DNA of 42,391 bases from Candidatus Rifleibacteriota bacterium (lineage in GTDB: Bacteria > Muiribacteriota > Ozemobacteria > Ozemobacterales > Ozemobacteraceae): contig JAHISQ010000051.1 in assembly GCA_018818125.1 (NCBI GenBank), positions 1-42,391 of the forward strand, written 5' to 3'. Position 1 is the stretch's first letter. Each line of letters begins with the position of its first letter. The translations under genes were made by a program, and so were the position numbers. Of this stretch, positions 1 to 7,344 are shown piece after piece. The notes beneath the pieces are model-generated. The model was not told the DNA's origin. It was given only the letters and a program-made list of their open reading frames with translations, and ran no database searches.

Positions 1-2
1 CG

Positions 3-899
3 CAAAACTCATTTGAAGCCCTGGCGCAGGAGTGGTTTGCCTTGAATTCCTCGAAGTTCTCTGCTGGCCACGGAAAAGTAATCATGGATCGGCTGGCCAG
101 GGATGTAATGCCGTGGCTGGGCAAAACTCCGGTGAGCGATATAAAGCCAACGGAAATACTGTCTGCTCTGAGGCGCGTTGAGTCTCGGGGCGCTGTCGAA
201 ATTGCTCACCGTTTACGCGGCTACATCTCAAAAGTTGTATGTTATGCAATTGCCACCGGCCGTGCGACATCCGATCCGACACGTGACCTAAAGGGCGCGT
301 TAAAGCCCATGTTAGATACTAAACACCGGGCCGCACTTACCGATCCTAAAAGATTCGGCGATTTGCTGTGTGCCATGGACCTTTACCGAGGGAGTCTGGT
401 CGTTAAATCTGCTATGAAGCTGGCAGCCCTGACGGCTGTTCGCCCTGGTGAACTAAGACATGCAGAATGGAATGACATCGATCTTGATACGGCCGAATGG
501 CGATATCTGGTCACCAAGACCAATACACCACACATCGTTCCGCTTTCCCGCCAGGCTGTAGAAATTCTGAAAGAGCTGCAGCCACTAACCGGCCACGGGC
601 GCTACGTATTTCCAAACCCGCGAACTCCAGATGGCTCCCGAGCCATGAGTGAAGCCGCTGTATTGGTAGCGCTGAGAACGATGGGCTTCACCAATGAAGA
701 AATGACAGGGCATGGTTTTCGGGCCGTTTTTCGCACGCTCGGCGACGAGGTGCTGCGCTTTCGTATCGATCTCATCGAACACCAACTCGCCCATACCGTC
801 CGCGACCCCCTCGGCCGAGCATATAACCGAACGACCCACCTCGAAGAGCGCAAAAAAATGATGCAGCAGTGGGCCGACTACCTCGATTCACTGCGCTGA
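3..899 (+). CDS. P4-type tyrosine integrase, 5' end outside the window
   Basis: Site-specific recombinase that would integrate and excise the element. The frame is open to the left edge: in-frame codons before the TTG at 42 read QNSFEALAQEWFA, the usual lead-in to the core-binding domain of P4/DUF4102 integrases, so the N-terminal arm-binding domain lies outside. Catalytic residues are visible in order: Arg (codon 441-443, AVRPGELRHAEW), a Lys in VTKTN, His-x-x-Arg (codons 711-722, HGFRAVFRT), a second His (792-794) and the nucleophile Tyr (822-824, AYNRT). All are intact, so the visible part looks functional. P4-type integrases usually sit beside a tRNA gene used as attB, which fits the tRNA-like 3' end at 36834. 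A hairpin terminator follows at 1164. Confidence 0.93.
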   Translation, partial: QNSFEALAQEWFALNSSKFSAGHGKVIMDRLARDVMPWLGKTPVSDIKPTEILSALRRVESRGAVEIAHRLRGYISKVVCYAIATGRATSDPTRDLKGALKPMLDTKHRAALTDPKRFGDLLCAMDLYRGSLVVKSAMKLAALTAVRPGELRHAEWNDIDLDTAEWRYLVTKTNTPHIVPLSRQAVEILKELQPLTGHGRYVFPNPRTPDGSRAMSEAAVLVALRTMGFTNEEMTGHGFRAVFRTLGDEVLRFRIDLIEHQLAHTVRDPLGRAYNRTTHLEERKKMMQQWADYLDSLR

Positions 900-953
900 T
901 TGGCAATCCCGCGATTTTCCTTCGGCTGCACGACGTGGCGCAATGATTTTTCG

Positions 954-971
954 TTGCGACACGTGTCGCAA
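954..971. repeat. interspersed palindrome, copy 1 (AC/GT type)
   Basis: TTGCGACACGTGTCGCAA is an 18-bp perfect palindrome with core TGCG-AC-ACGT-GT-CGCA. A degenerate neighbour, TGCACGACGTGGCGCA, lies at 927-942. This copy is about 55 bp after the integrase stop. Confidence 0.85.
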
Positions 972-1163
972 TTGGCTGCTGGTGCTGGTTGTGAAAAAAA
1001 ATAGTTTGACGGATCGCGAGTTTCTTTGATTAAATGTAAATGTTGTTTGAGAGTGTCATAACGGCGTATTAGCAATCCGTTGCTATAAGCGCCTACCCCC
1101 ATAATGTTACACGCGTAGCCTATCAGCTGCTTTTCCAGCAGTTTGTAAGCTCGCTGCTTTTAC

Positions 1164-1202
1164 AATCCGCCAAAGGCCATTAAAAAGGTCCGGCGGATTT
1201 TT
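1164..1202 (+). terminator. rho-independent terminator after the integrase
   Basis: AATCCGCC (1164-1171) pairs with GGCGGATT (1192-1199) and is followed by a T run. It separates the integrase transcript from the alpA/primase unit. Confidence 0.75.
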
Positions 1203-1261
1203 GCTTGCATGTAAACGGCGTTTATAGCGCTGTTCATGATCATATTTAAGGAGGTTCGTTT

Positions 1262-1450
1262 ATGAACCGTTTTTTGAGGCTATCTCAGATCATTCCCGAC
1301 CTAATACCAATTGGTAAAAGCTCTTGGTGGGCTGGCATCAGAAAGGGGCTGTATCCCAAAGGGGTCAAGCTTGGCCCCCGCACTACTGTGTGGAGAGCTG
1401 AAGACATTCAGATCTTGTTGGAAAAGTTAAAAAAAGGAGGCAAAGATTAA
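1262..1450 (+). CDS. AlpA-family small DNA-binding regulator
   Basis: A 62-residue protein with the plan of AlpA/MerR-like excisionase-regulators: an N-terminal helix (LRLSQIIPDLIPIGKSSWW) followed by a wing-like segment ending in WRAEDIQILLEKL. Family members bind near attachment sites or the integrase promoter and control excision or replication of P4-like elements. TAAGGAGG stands 6 nt before the ATG. It ends 3 nt before the primase-polymerase gene, so the two are very probably co-transcribed. The family call rests on size, sequence pattern and position next to the integrase; the exact role (excisionase or transcriptional activator) cannot be read from sequence. Confidence 0.75.
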   Translation: MNRFLRLSQIIPDLIPIGKSSWWAGIRKGLYPKGVKLGPRTTVWRAEDIQILLEKLKKGGKD

Positions 1451-1453
1451 ACT

Positions 1454-3373
1454 ATGGCTATTATAACAAAAAAGGCCGCCAAGGCAGCCACAAAAATATA
1501 TCTTAAGAAGAAGTCTAACACTATCTCAAGCAGAGTTCAAGAAAGAAATAGTAAGACAGCCCGAGAACTGAAAGATCGAATCCCTGAAGAACTGCAAAAG
1601 CGTGATCAGTGGATTTTATGGAAGGCGGGGACGGACAAAGGTCGGGTCAGCAAGATCCCATGCGATGTTTTTGGTGAACCTGTTGACTGCAATCAGCCAG
1701 CGAACCAGTGTTCGTTTGAAGATGTGCTAAGTGGCTATCACAGGGGGGCAAAATCGGGGACAGTCAGTGGGATCGGGTTTGTATTCATGGGGGACGGTAT
1801 CAGCGGTATTGACATAGATGAATGCATTGACGATGACGGTGAGATCTCAGCTGAGGCAAAACAAATCATAGAGTCTGTGGATTCATATACTGAGATTTCT
1901 CCAAGTGGCAGAGGGGTTCACATAATTGTTGAAGGGACGCTGCCAGAAAATGTTCGCGGCACGAATAAACATCTTGGCGGTAAAAATGGGCATTATGAAG
2001 CTTACTCTTCTGGGCGATACTTCACAATAACAGGTGATTTATTAGAAGAGCAGGACAGTCTTAACAGTAGATCATCAGAGCTTGAGTGGTTCTGGAATAA
2101 ATATGTTAAGCCAACTTCTGCTAAGGGGACTGCAAAGTCGCTGAAATCGAAGCCAAAAAGTGCTCAGGACATTGTGTCTATAATCGAGAACTCCGAGGAT
2201 GCTCATCGTTTCAAAGAGCTGATGAAGGGCAAAAAGGATATGTATAAATCACCATCGGAGGCCGACTTTGCTCTCTTATGCCTACTGGCGAAATACTGCG
2301 GGCATGATCGCGAACTGATTAAAACGGTTTTTGATCTGTCAAATTTGGCAGACCGCAAGAAGTGGCGGGAAAGGACAGATTATCAGGAGAGAACTATTGA
2401 TCGAGCCATTGAGCAAACCGCTGGTGATGAAAATCATAGTAAGCGAGTATTGGAAGTAAAGACTGCCGCCGAGATCATAGACGAAGATCTACCTGATATT
2501 CAATGGGTAATACCAGACCTTCTGCCCGAAGGTTTGACTGTGCTGTCAGGAAAGCCCAAGAAGGGAAAGTCTTTTATGGCGCTACAAATTGCAATAGCAT
2601 GCGCCACAGGTGGTGAAGTTTTTGGAAAGCGCCTTCAAAATAGAGCGGCCTTATTTCTCGCTTTGGAAGACGGTCCCGTACGCCTCCAGACAAGGCTGAA
2701 AAAACTATGTGTTGAGAGGCCAGAAAATTTATATTTATCTGATGCTTCACAATTTGCGTGTCTGCGTGATGGTAACTGGGAGCCTCTATTTGAATATCTT
2801 GATCAGAACAAGAGCGTTAAGTTTGTTGTCGTGGATGTTCTCGCTAGAATCATGCCGAGGCAAAAAAGATCGGTAAGTCAGTATAGTCATGAATATGACT
2901 CTACTGCTCGACTTCAAGCAGAATGCATTAAACGACATATTTGCATGCTGGTTGTGCACCATTCGCGCAAAGCAGAGGCAGGAGATCCATTTGATTCCGT
3001 TTCCGGAACCTTGGGATTGACTGGCGCTTTTGATACTTTATGGGTCATTACACCCTCGCCAAATGACAAAGCAACCGCAATTCTAAATGTTACAGGGAGA
3101 GAGGTCGCCGAAGAAAAATATGCTATGAAGATGTCGGATGGAGTTTGGACTATGTTAGGTGCTTACGAAAAGCCCGTGTCAGTTACACGAGAAAAAATTT
3201 TGAGCCTTATTCGAAATGAAGGTGCTCTGAAACCGAAGATGATTGCTCATAAACTGCGTATGAAGAATGAAAACGTGCGCAAAACACTCTTGTTAATGAA
3301 ACGAGAGGGCACAATTCAGCTCAATACTGTTGGCCGTTACATTCTTCCAAAGGGTGAGAATTCACAGAAGTAA
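1454..3373 (+). CDS. primase-polymerase / RepA-like helicase replication protein
   Basis: A 639-residue replication protein. Residues about 45-215 look like an archaeo-eukaryotic-type Prim-Pol: DxD at Asp120/Asp122 (GIDIDE), SGRGVH at 151-156 and a downstream YSSGRYFTITG strand. Residues about 350-560 are a RecA-fold RepA/AAA_25-type ATPase with Walker A GKPKKGKS at 366-373 and a hydrophobic Walker B strand (KFVVVDVLARIM). The C-terminal 60 residues look like a winged helix (LIRNEGALKPKMIAHKLRM). Such fusions start replication of plasmids and integrative elements. The Lys-rich N-terminus may bind DNA. A long inverted repeat begins 5 nt after the stop, which fits an origin. Codon use looks more AT-rich than in the 4-7 kb genes, suggesting a different origin for the two modules. 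Confidence 0.88.
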   Translation: MAIITKKAAKAATKIYLKKKSNTISSRVQERNSKTARELKDRIPEELQKRDQWILWKAGTDKGRVSKIPCDVFGEPVDCNQPANQCSFEDVLSGYHRGAKSGTVSGIGFVFMGDGISGIDIDECIDDDGEISAEAKQIIESVDSYTEISPSGRGVHIIVEGTLPENVRGTNKHLGGKNGHYEAYSSGRYFTITGDLLEEQDSLNSRSSELEWFWNKYVKPTSAKGTAKSLKSKPKSAQDIVSIIENSEDAHRFKELMKGKKDMYKSPSEADFALLCLLAKYCGHDRELIKTVFDLSNLADRKKWRERTDYQERTIDRAIEQTAGDENHSKRVLEVKTAAEIIDEDLPDIQWVIPDLLPEGLTVLSGKPKKGKSFMALQIAIACATGGEVFGKRLQNRAALFLALEDGPVRLQTRLKKLCVERPENLYLSDASQFACLRDGNWEPLFEYLDQNKSVKFVVVDVLARIMPRQKRSVSQYSHEYDSTARLQAECIKRHICMLVVHHSRKAEAGDPFDSVSGTLGLTGAFDTLWVITPSPNDKATAILNVTGREVAEEKYAMKMSDGVWTMLGAYEKPVSVTREKILSLIRNEGALKPKMIAHKLRMKNENVRKTLLLMKREGTIQLNTVGRYILPKGENSQK

Positions 3374-3377
3374 AGAT

Positions 3378-3456
3378 AGTGGTAACGGGGGTAACGGTAT
3401 TGCAATAATCACAGTAGATTCTATTGTGTTTGGCAACCGTTACTGTCGTTACCACT
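3378..3456. repeat. long inverted repeat with GTAAC half-sites, candidate replication origin
   Basis: Left arm 3378-3403 is AGTGGTAACG-GGG-GTAACGGT-AT-TGC. The right arm 3433-3456 is, as reverse complement, AGTGGTAACG-ACA-GTAACGGT-TGC. The arms match in 21 positions with a 3-nt mismatch and a 2-nt bulge, around a 29-nt AT-rich loop. Each arm holds two GTAAC half-sites about one helical turn apart. The position directly after the replication gene suggests an origin or initiator-binding site; that function is inferred. Confidence 0.75.
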
Positions 3457-3503
3457 GTTACATCATTGATATAAATGTATATTATTGTGCAAGAGTTAAC
3501 CCT

Positions 3504-3551
3504 ATAGCCCCTACAGCCATGAAATCAAGAGCGGTAGGGGCTATTTTTTTT
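3504..3551 (+). terminator. rho-independent terminator after the replication gene
   Basis: ATAGCCCCTAC (3504-3514) pairs perfectly with GTAGGGGCTAT (3534-3544), followed by eight Ts. The 19-nt loop is long, but the stem is 11 bp and GC-rich. Confidence 0.85.
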
Positions 3552-3553
3552 AT

Positions 3554-3691
3554 AAGCAACAGGCCTCGGCCCACAGGCGATACCTGTCAGCCATTAAAGC
3601 CCTCGCACAGTTTCGCAAACTTGAGCTGCCGGCGATCCAGATTAACATTGCTGATAACCAGGTGGATGCCGCTATAGGTTCGGGCACATGA
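3554..3691 (+). pseudogene. relic: C-terminal tail of a phage-type protein
   Basis: The frame from 3554 reads KQQASAHRRYLSAIKAL, then AQFRKLELPAIQINIADNQ and ends at TGA 3689. I recall this RRYLxAxKxLAxVRKLxLPAxQxNI pattern at the C-terminus of a family of prophage and mobile-element hypothetical proteins. No start codon or upstream part exists: the frame begins inside the T run of the terminator, so the gene was cut off here. It is a fossil junction between the replication module and an older insertion. Family identity is from memory and uncertain. Confidence 0.5.
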
Positions 3692-4138
3692 ATGACTTCT
3701 GTGTCATTGGCATATCTCCAATCTAGCACGTTCTGGAACATGTCCCTCGGCTTCTTGATCCGTACTTCGATGCTTTTTAGGCCCGTACACCGTACACGCC
3801 AAATCCTTTGCCACAGCGGAAAAACATGTGAAACCACTCCGTACGTTTTCTTTATGCTTTTCACTGGGAGTAAAAGTACGCCTTCCACAACAAAAAGTTC
3901 AAACATTTCCCTTTACTCAGCCACGTAGCAAAACCGAGCCATAATTTCCCAGAAAACTGACAAACAGCGGGTTTTAGCTGATGTGTGTGTTGGGCGATGT
4001 GTCGCACCTTGCAGCGAATTAGCCGGGTATTTGCCATCAAAAGCGCCTCCTATAAGTGAGGGGGGAGATTCGCATTTTTTTGCTTTACTGAGTTAGTGAT
4101 AAAAACCAGTGTTTCTAAATTTACCAAGGAGGTAACCT
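3692..4138. other. gap before the recombination module
   Basis: No gene I can support. A 118-codon frame on the minus strand (3906-3550) has a protein-like stretch, but its last 46 codons are antisense to the relic at 3554-3691 and its only purine-rich site abuts the ATG. One arm of a 12-bp inverted repeat lies at 4057-4068 and a weak palindrome copy at 3991-4006. A strong AAGGAGGT ribosome site at about 4127 belongs to the next gene. Confidence 0.5.
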
Positions 4139-4416
4139 ATGCCATTCGTAGTCCCTGCAGTTGCAATCGGCGCCGGCGTGAGCCTGGTCGTATGGGGAAC
4201 TCAGATGTTCCTCAGCAACGATGACTCCGCCGACGCAAAGGCGGCCGAGATCATGTCGCAGATCCCAGCCCAGTTCGATGAATACATCGAAAGAGTAACC
4301 GTGAACGCGTCAGGGGTTCACATCGCGTTCCGTGCCGGCACTCCAAAAGCGGTCCGGCAAGAAATCAAGAATAACATCAGACAAAGCTGAATCAACCCGT
4401 AGCCTCTCCCCCCTCA
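4057..4416. repeat. 12-bp inverted repeat bracketing the small membrane-protein gene
   Basis: TGAGGGGGGAGA at 4057-4068 and its exact reverse complement TCTCCCCCCTCA at 4405-4416 enclose the 83-codon gene. The interior is 336 bp. No target duplication is visible next to the arms. Confidence 0.7.
4139..4390 (+). CDS. small membrane-anchored protein of unknown function
   Basis: An 83-residue protein. Residues 3-25 form one hydrophobic segment (VVPAVAIGAGVSLVVWGTQM), followed by an acidic patch (SNDDSADAK) and a charged C-terminal part ending RQEIKNNIRQS. This suggests one N-terminal transmembrane helix with a small soluble domain. I do not recognise the family. It has a near-perfect ribosome site (AAGGAGGT) and heads a rightward gene run with the DUF932-like, ERF and nuclease genes, so it may be co-expressed with them. 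A 12-bp inverted repeat flanks it. Confidence 0.7.
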   Translation: MPFVVPAVAIGAGVSLVVWGTQMFLSNDDSADAKAAEIMSQIPAQFDEYIERVTVNASGVHIAFRAGTPKAVRQEIKNNIRQS

Positions 4417-4466
4417 TTTTCCCTGCGTGATGTAACCGTACGCAACTTAAAATTAGGAGGGGCTAT

Positions 4467-5528
4467 ATGCCTATTAACAATCAATCAGCACTGACAACGT
4501 CCATCAACGGTCTTGCCGCGCCCGGCGGCGATGGGTTCCATGAGCTTATGCGCACGCTGCAGGCGAGAGAGTTCATGAGCAATCCCGACAAAACTGTGGC
4601 GATCAAAGCGCTTACCGCAGACACCGGTCTGAATATTGTCGTTCCCGATATGGGCCGCTTCGCACTCACAGACTGGAGCAAATCGCAGCTTTCGACAATG
4701 CTCGGCCTGAAGTTCGACAAGTGGTTCGAAAATTCATCACCCGACGACCAGGCGTATGAACTTAACCGCAGATTCGCTAGAGCAGAAGGGGAAGTAAAAC
4801 TGCGCACATCTCTGCTCGGCGCGGAAGAGTTCGCGTCCGACGGAACTTTGCAGGGCATCGTAAGCCCATCGTTCTCTGCCGTCGAAGACTCACGTGTCGC
4901 AGAACTCGTGATCCATTCGTTGAGTATGGTCGAGCCCGAGATCAAAATTCTTCGCGCCGATATTACGACACGTAGCACATCGTTCGTCGTCGGTATCGGC
5001 AGACCATTCACTCCCGGCGATCAGCGCGAAATCGGTTCCATCTTCGGTGGTATCCACATCCAGAATTCCGGGGTGGGGTTCGCCAGCCTGGCCATTACAT
5101 TGCATCTTACCCGCCTGGTCTGCACTAATGGTATGACCGTTCCGTTACGTAACGCAGAGATCCTTCGTCGTCGCCATACATCTGGCCTGAGCATCGATAG
5201 AGTTCGCGCTGAAGTTGGCCACAAGTTCCGTGAGATTCCAGGGCATCTGTATCAGGCCGGCCAGATTCTGCAGGAAGCCCGCCAGATATACATAAGCAAT
5301 GTTGAAGATACCATCGCGCATATCCTGCAAAAGTATCACCTGCCGAAAAAGCTCATCGCGCCGCTTCTGAAAACTTTCGGCCAGACGCCGGAAACGACAG
5401 CGTTCGGTGTGGTGCAGGCGATGACCGATTCGCAGACTCTCAATTCACTCGGCCTAAGGCCCGAAGAAAAACTGCAGTTCGAACAGGCTGCCGGCAGCTA
5501 TCTGCAAAGCCTCACACATTCAAGCTGA
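4467..5528 (+). CDS. DUF932-like phage/plasmid protein
   Basis: A 353-residue soluble protein resembling the DUF932/phage-plasmid-like family: an N-terminal segment with GRFALTDWSKSQLSTMLGL, a central beta-rich part (GTLQGIVSPSFSAVEDSRV, then FVVGIGRPFTPGDQREIG), a GLxxxNSxxGxxSL-like stretch (GIHIQNSGVGFASLAI) and a helical tail. DUF932 proteins are common beside ssDNA annealing proteins and nucleases in plasmids and phages; their biochemical role is not established to my knowledge. AGGAGG stands 8 nt before the ATG. It is followed by the ERF gene after an 80-nt gap holding a copy of the TGCG palindrome. Family call good, function unknown. Confidence 0.8.
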   Translation: MPINNQSALTTSINGLAAPGGDGFHELMRTLQAREFMSNPDKTVAIKALTADTGLNIVVPDMGRFALTDWSKSQLSTMLGLKFDKWFENSSPDDQAYELNRRFARAEGEVKLRTSLLGAEEFASDGTLQGIVSPSFSAVEDSRVAELVIHSLSMVEPEIKILRADITTRSTSFVVGIGRPFTPGDQREIGSIFGGIHIQNSGVGFASLAITLHLTRLVCTNGMTVPLRNAEILRRRHTSGLSIDRVRAEVGHKFREIPGHLYQAGQILQEARQIYISNVEDTIAHILQKYHLPKKLIAPLLKTFGQTPETTAFGVVQAMTDSQTLNSLGLRPEEKLQFEQAAGSYLQSLTHSS

Positions 5529-5535
5529 CTTTCGC

Positions 5536-5551
5536 TGCGACACGTAGCGCA
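5536..5551. repeat. interspersed palindrome, copy 3 (hybrid AC/AG)
   Basis: TGCGACACGTAGCGCA, 8 nt after the DUF932 stop. The left half is of the AC type and the right half of the CT/AG type, so this is the one well-kept copy where the inner pairs do not match. Confidence 0.75.
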
Positions 5552-5608
5552 CGCAAACCGGGGGTGGCATCTGGCTGCTCCCGGTTAATTTTATCAGGAG
5601 GAAATTTT

Positions 5609-6394
5609 ATGGATACTTCGACTGAAATCGGAGCTCTCGCTTCCGCACTAAGTAAAACACAGGGCATGATGAAGGCTGCTCAGCTCGATGGTAGAAACCC
5701 GTTCTTCAACAGTCGCTACTCAACTCTTGCTTCGGTTATCGAGGCATCGCGCCAGGCACTCGCCGCCAACGAGCTGGCTATCGTGCAGGGTGTCAGTACC
5801 GAGGGTGATCCACTCGTCGTAAAGATCAGCACTATGCTTATTCACAGTTCAAATCAGTGGATACGCGAAACCATTACCGTCAAGCCGGCAAAGGTTGGAA
5901 TTCATGAACTTGCATCAGCCATTACCTACGCGCGGCGGATAGCTCTGGGTAGTCTTCTGGCGATCTATGCAGATGATGATGATGGCAATCTCGCCGCCGA
6001 GCTTCCGCCGGCAGCAGCCAATGTAACGTTCATCAAGGAAACCAGAGACCAAAAGAACACGTCGCCTAGGGAAGCGCGGCCGAAAGCTGTGGTGTCTCAG
6101 AAGCCCCCCTGTGCTGACGAAAATCAGCAGCCGAATGATTCCGGCAGTCAGGTCGTACGCACACCAAACCACATTGGCCAGCGGGCCGCAAAGATTCGTG
6201 AGATTTTCACGCTTTCTGGCAGACTGTCACAATCGCCGGAAGAGATGAAGGAGCAGATCGGCGCGATAATCGGTCTTGGCACGGGCATATCAGACTCCTC
6301 GCAGATCAAGGATGACCAGCTCGATCTGATTATCAGTACCTTCCGTGAAGCCCTCGCGGTAAAACAGAACACATCGCTGAAGGAGGCTGCCTGA
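5609..6394 (+). CDS. ERF-family single-strand annealing protein
   Basis: Anneals complementary ssDNA in recombination, working with an exonuclease. The N-terminal half carries ERF hallmarks: LASALSKTQGMMKAAQLDGRN, NPFFNSRYSTLASVIEASRQAL, then HSSNQWIRE and the GIHELASAITYARRIALGSLL-type helix followed by DDDDGN. The C-terminal half is divergent and probably interacts with partners. The frame is open from a GTG at 5564, but AGGAGG (5596-5601) lies 7 nt before the ATG at 5609, which I take as the start (261 residues). The stop is 1 nt from the nuclease ATG, implying translational coupling. A diverged 150-bp piece of a second ERF gene lies at 39899-40051. Confidence 0.88.
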   Translation: MDTSTEIGALASALSKTQGMMKAAQLDGRNPFFNSRYSTLASVIEASRQALAANELAIVQGVSTEGDPLVVKISTMLIHSSNQWIRETITVKPAKVGIHELASAITYARRIALGSLLAIYADDDDGNLAAELPPAAANVTFIKETRDQKNTSPREARPKAVVSQKPPCADENQQPNDSGSQVVRTPNHIGQRAAKIREIFTLSGRLSQSPEEMKEQIGAIIGLGTGISDSSQIKDDQLDLIISTFREALAVKQNTSLKEAA

Positions 6395-6395
6395 T

Positions 6396-7253
6396 ATGCA
6401 GTGGACAAACAAGTTCAATCTCCCATCTCCAATCGTAAAAGCAGTTCAACGCGACACATACAACCCTGGCGTGTCTGATGTGTCGGTGACTCGTCTCATA
6501 CTTCCGCCAAAAGTCGCTATTCTACAGGACACGTGTCGCAGCAAGATCGTCGAGGATGTTGCTGATGGTTTCTTTCGAATGCTTGGAAGGTGTGTTCATA
6601 AACTGCTCGAAGAGAAAGACTCCGAGGCCATTGTTGAGCATAGGTTGTATTCATCAGAGCGCCTGCAGGGGCTTATCGTGTCGGGGCAGGTCGATCGCTA
6701 CGAGCCTAATACGCGCACCATACAGGACTACAAATTCACGACCTGCTATTCCGCACAAAACGGCGCGAAAAGTGAGTGGGTTGCGCAGCTGAATCTTCTT
6801 GCCCTGCTGGCGCGCGAAAATGGCTGGCCGGTAGAAAACCTCGAACTGATTCTGCTGTTGAGAGATTACTCGAAAACCCAGGGTGAACGTGCGCCAAACT
6901 ACCCGCCTTCACCGGTGATACGTATGCCGGTCGAACTGTTTTCTGAGGAAAAGGCCGAGTGGTATCTGAATTCTCGTTTACAGGCTTACATCGCGGCAAG
7001 GTCGCAGATGCCTGAATGTTCGCCCGAAGAACGCTGGGCCCGGCCGGATATCTATGCAGTCCTCAAGCCTGGCGGGAAAAGGGCGGTCCGTCTGTTCGAG
7101 AGCGAAAACGAAGCGCTCGCCTTCGCCGAAAATTCCGGCGGCGGATTCTACGTGCAGAAACGACCAGGTTCATCTGTCCGCTGTGAGATGTATTGCCCCG
7201 TCAGCCAGTTCTGCGAACAATGGAAAATGCTCCAGTCGCAAGGCGACCGCTAA
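6396..7253 (+). CDS. PD-(D/E)XK exonuclease with probable Fe-S cysteines
   Basis: A 285-residue RecB/Cas4-type nuclease, the likely exonuclease partner of the ERF protein. Motifs in order: GRCVHKLLEE (His68), SGQVDRYEP (Asp100) and IQDYKFT (Asp111-x-Lys113). Cys47 (DTCRSK) plus Cys263, Cys267 and Cys273 (CEMYCPVSQFCEQW) have the one-plus-three layout that holds an Fe-S cluster in Cas4 and AddB. The start follows the ERF stop by 1 nt, with AAGGAGG 12 nt upstream inside the ERF gene. A strong terminator follows. The cysteine role is inferred from spacing. It could instead be called Cas4-like, but there is no CRISPR context. Confidence 0.82.
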   Translation: MQWTNKFNLPSPIVKAVQRDTYNPGVSDVSVTRLILPPKVAILQDTCRSKIVEDVADGFFRMLGRCVHKLLEEKDSEAIVEHRLYSSERLQGLIVSGQVDRYEPNTRTIQDYKFTTCYSAQNGAKSEWVAQLNLLALLARENGWPVENLELILLLRDYSKTQGERAPNYPPSPVIRMPVELFSEEKAEWYLNSRLQAYIAARSQMPECSPEERWARPDIYAVLKPGGKRAVRLFESENEALAFAENSGGGFYVQKRPGSSVRCEMYCPVSQFCEQWKMLQSQGDR

Positions 7254-7270
7254 GCCCCTGCGTGTTTTAC

Positions 7271-7315
7271 AAGCGCCCACCAGCAGCCCAACCGCTGCCG
7301 GTGGGCGCTTTTCTA
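7271..7315 (+). terminator. rho-independent terminator ending the recombination module
   Basis: AAGCGCCCACC (7271-7281) pairs perfectly with GGTGGGCGCTT (7300-7310), followed by a T-rich run. It lies between convergent genes. Confidence 0.88.
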
Positions 7316-7344
7316 TTTTCAGCCCAGGAATTATGTGGAAAGGC

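Larger units (their letters stand above)
900..1261. other. non-coding interval between integrase and alpA-like gene
   Basis: No convincing ORF. It holds a degenerate palindrome copy at 927-942, a perfect copy at 954-971 and a terminator at 1164-1202. A TTGACG at about 1015 followed by AT-rich sequence could be a weak promoter. I could not place the alpA promoter with confidence. Confidence 0.6.

Noticed and set aside
3550..3906. 118-codon minus-strand frame with some protein-like sequence
   Set aside because: It runs antisense through the plus-strand relic at 3554-3691, its purine-rich site touches the start codon, and I recognise no motif.
5564..5608. GTG start extending the ERF protein by 15 codons
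   Set aside because: No ribosome site there, while AGGAGG lies 7 nt before the ATG at 5609.
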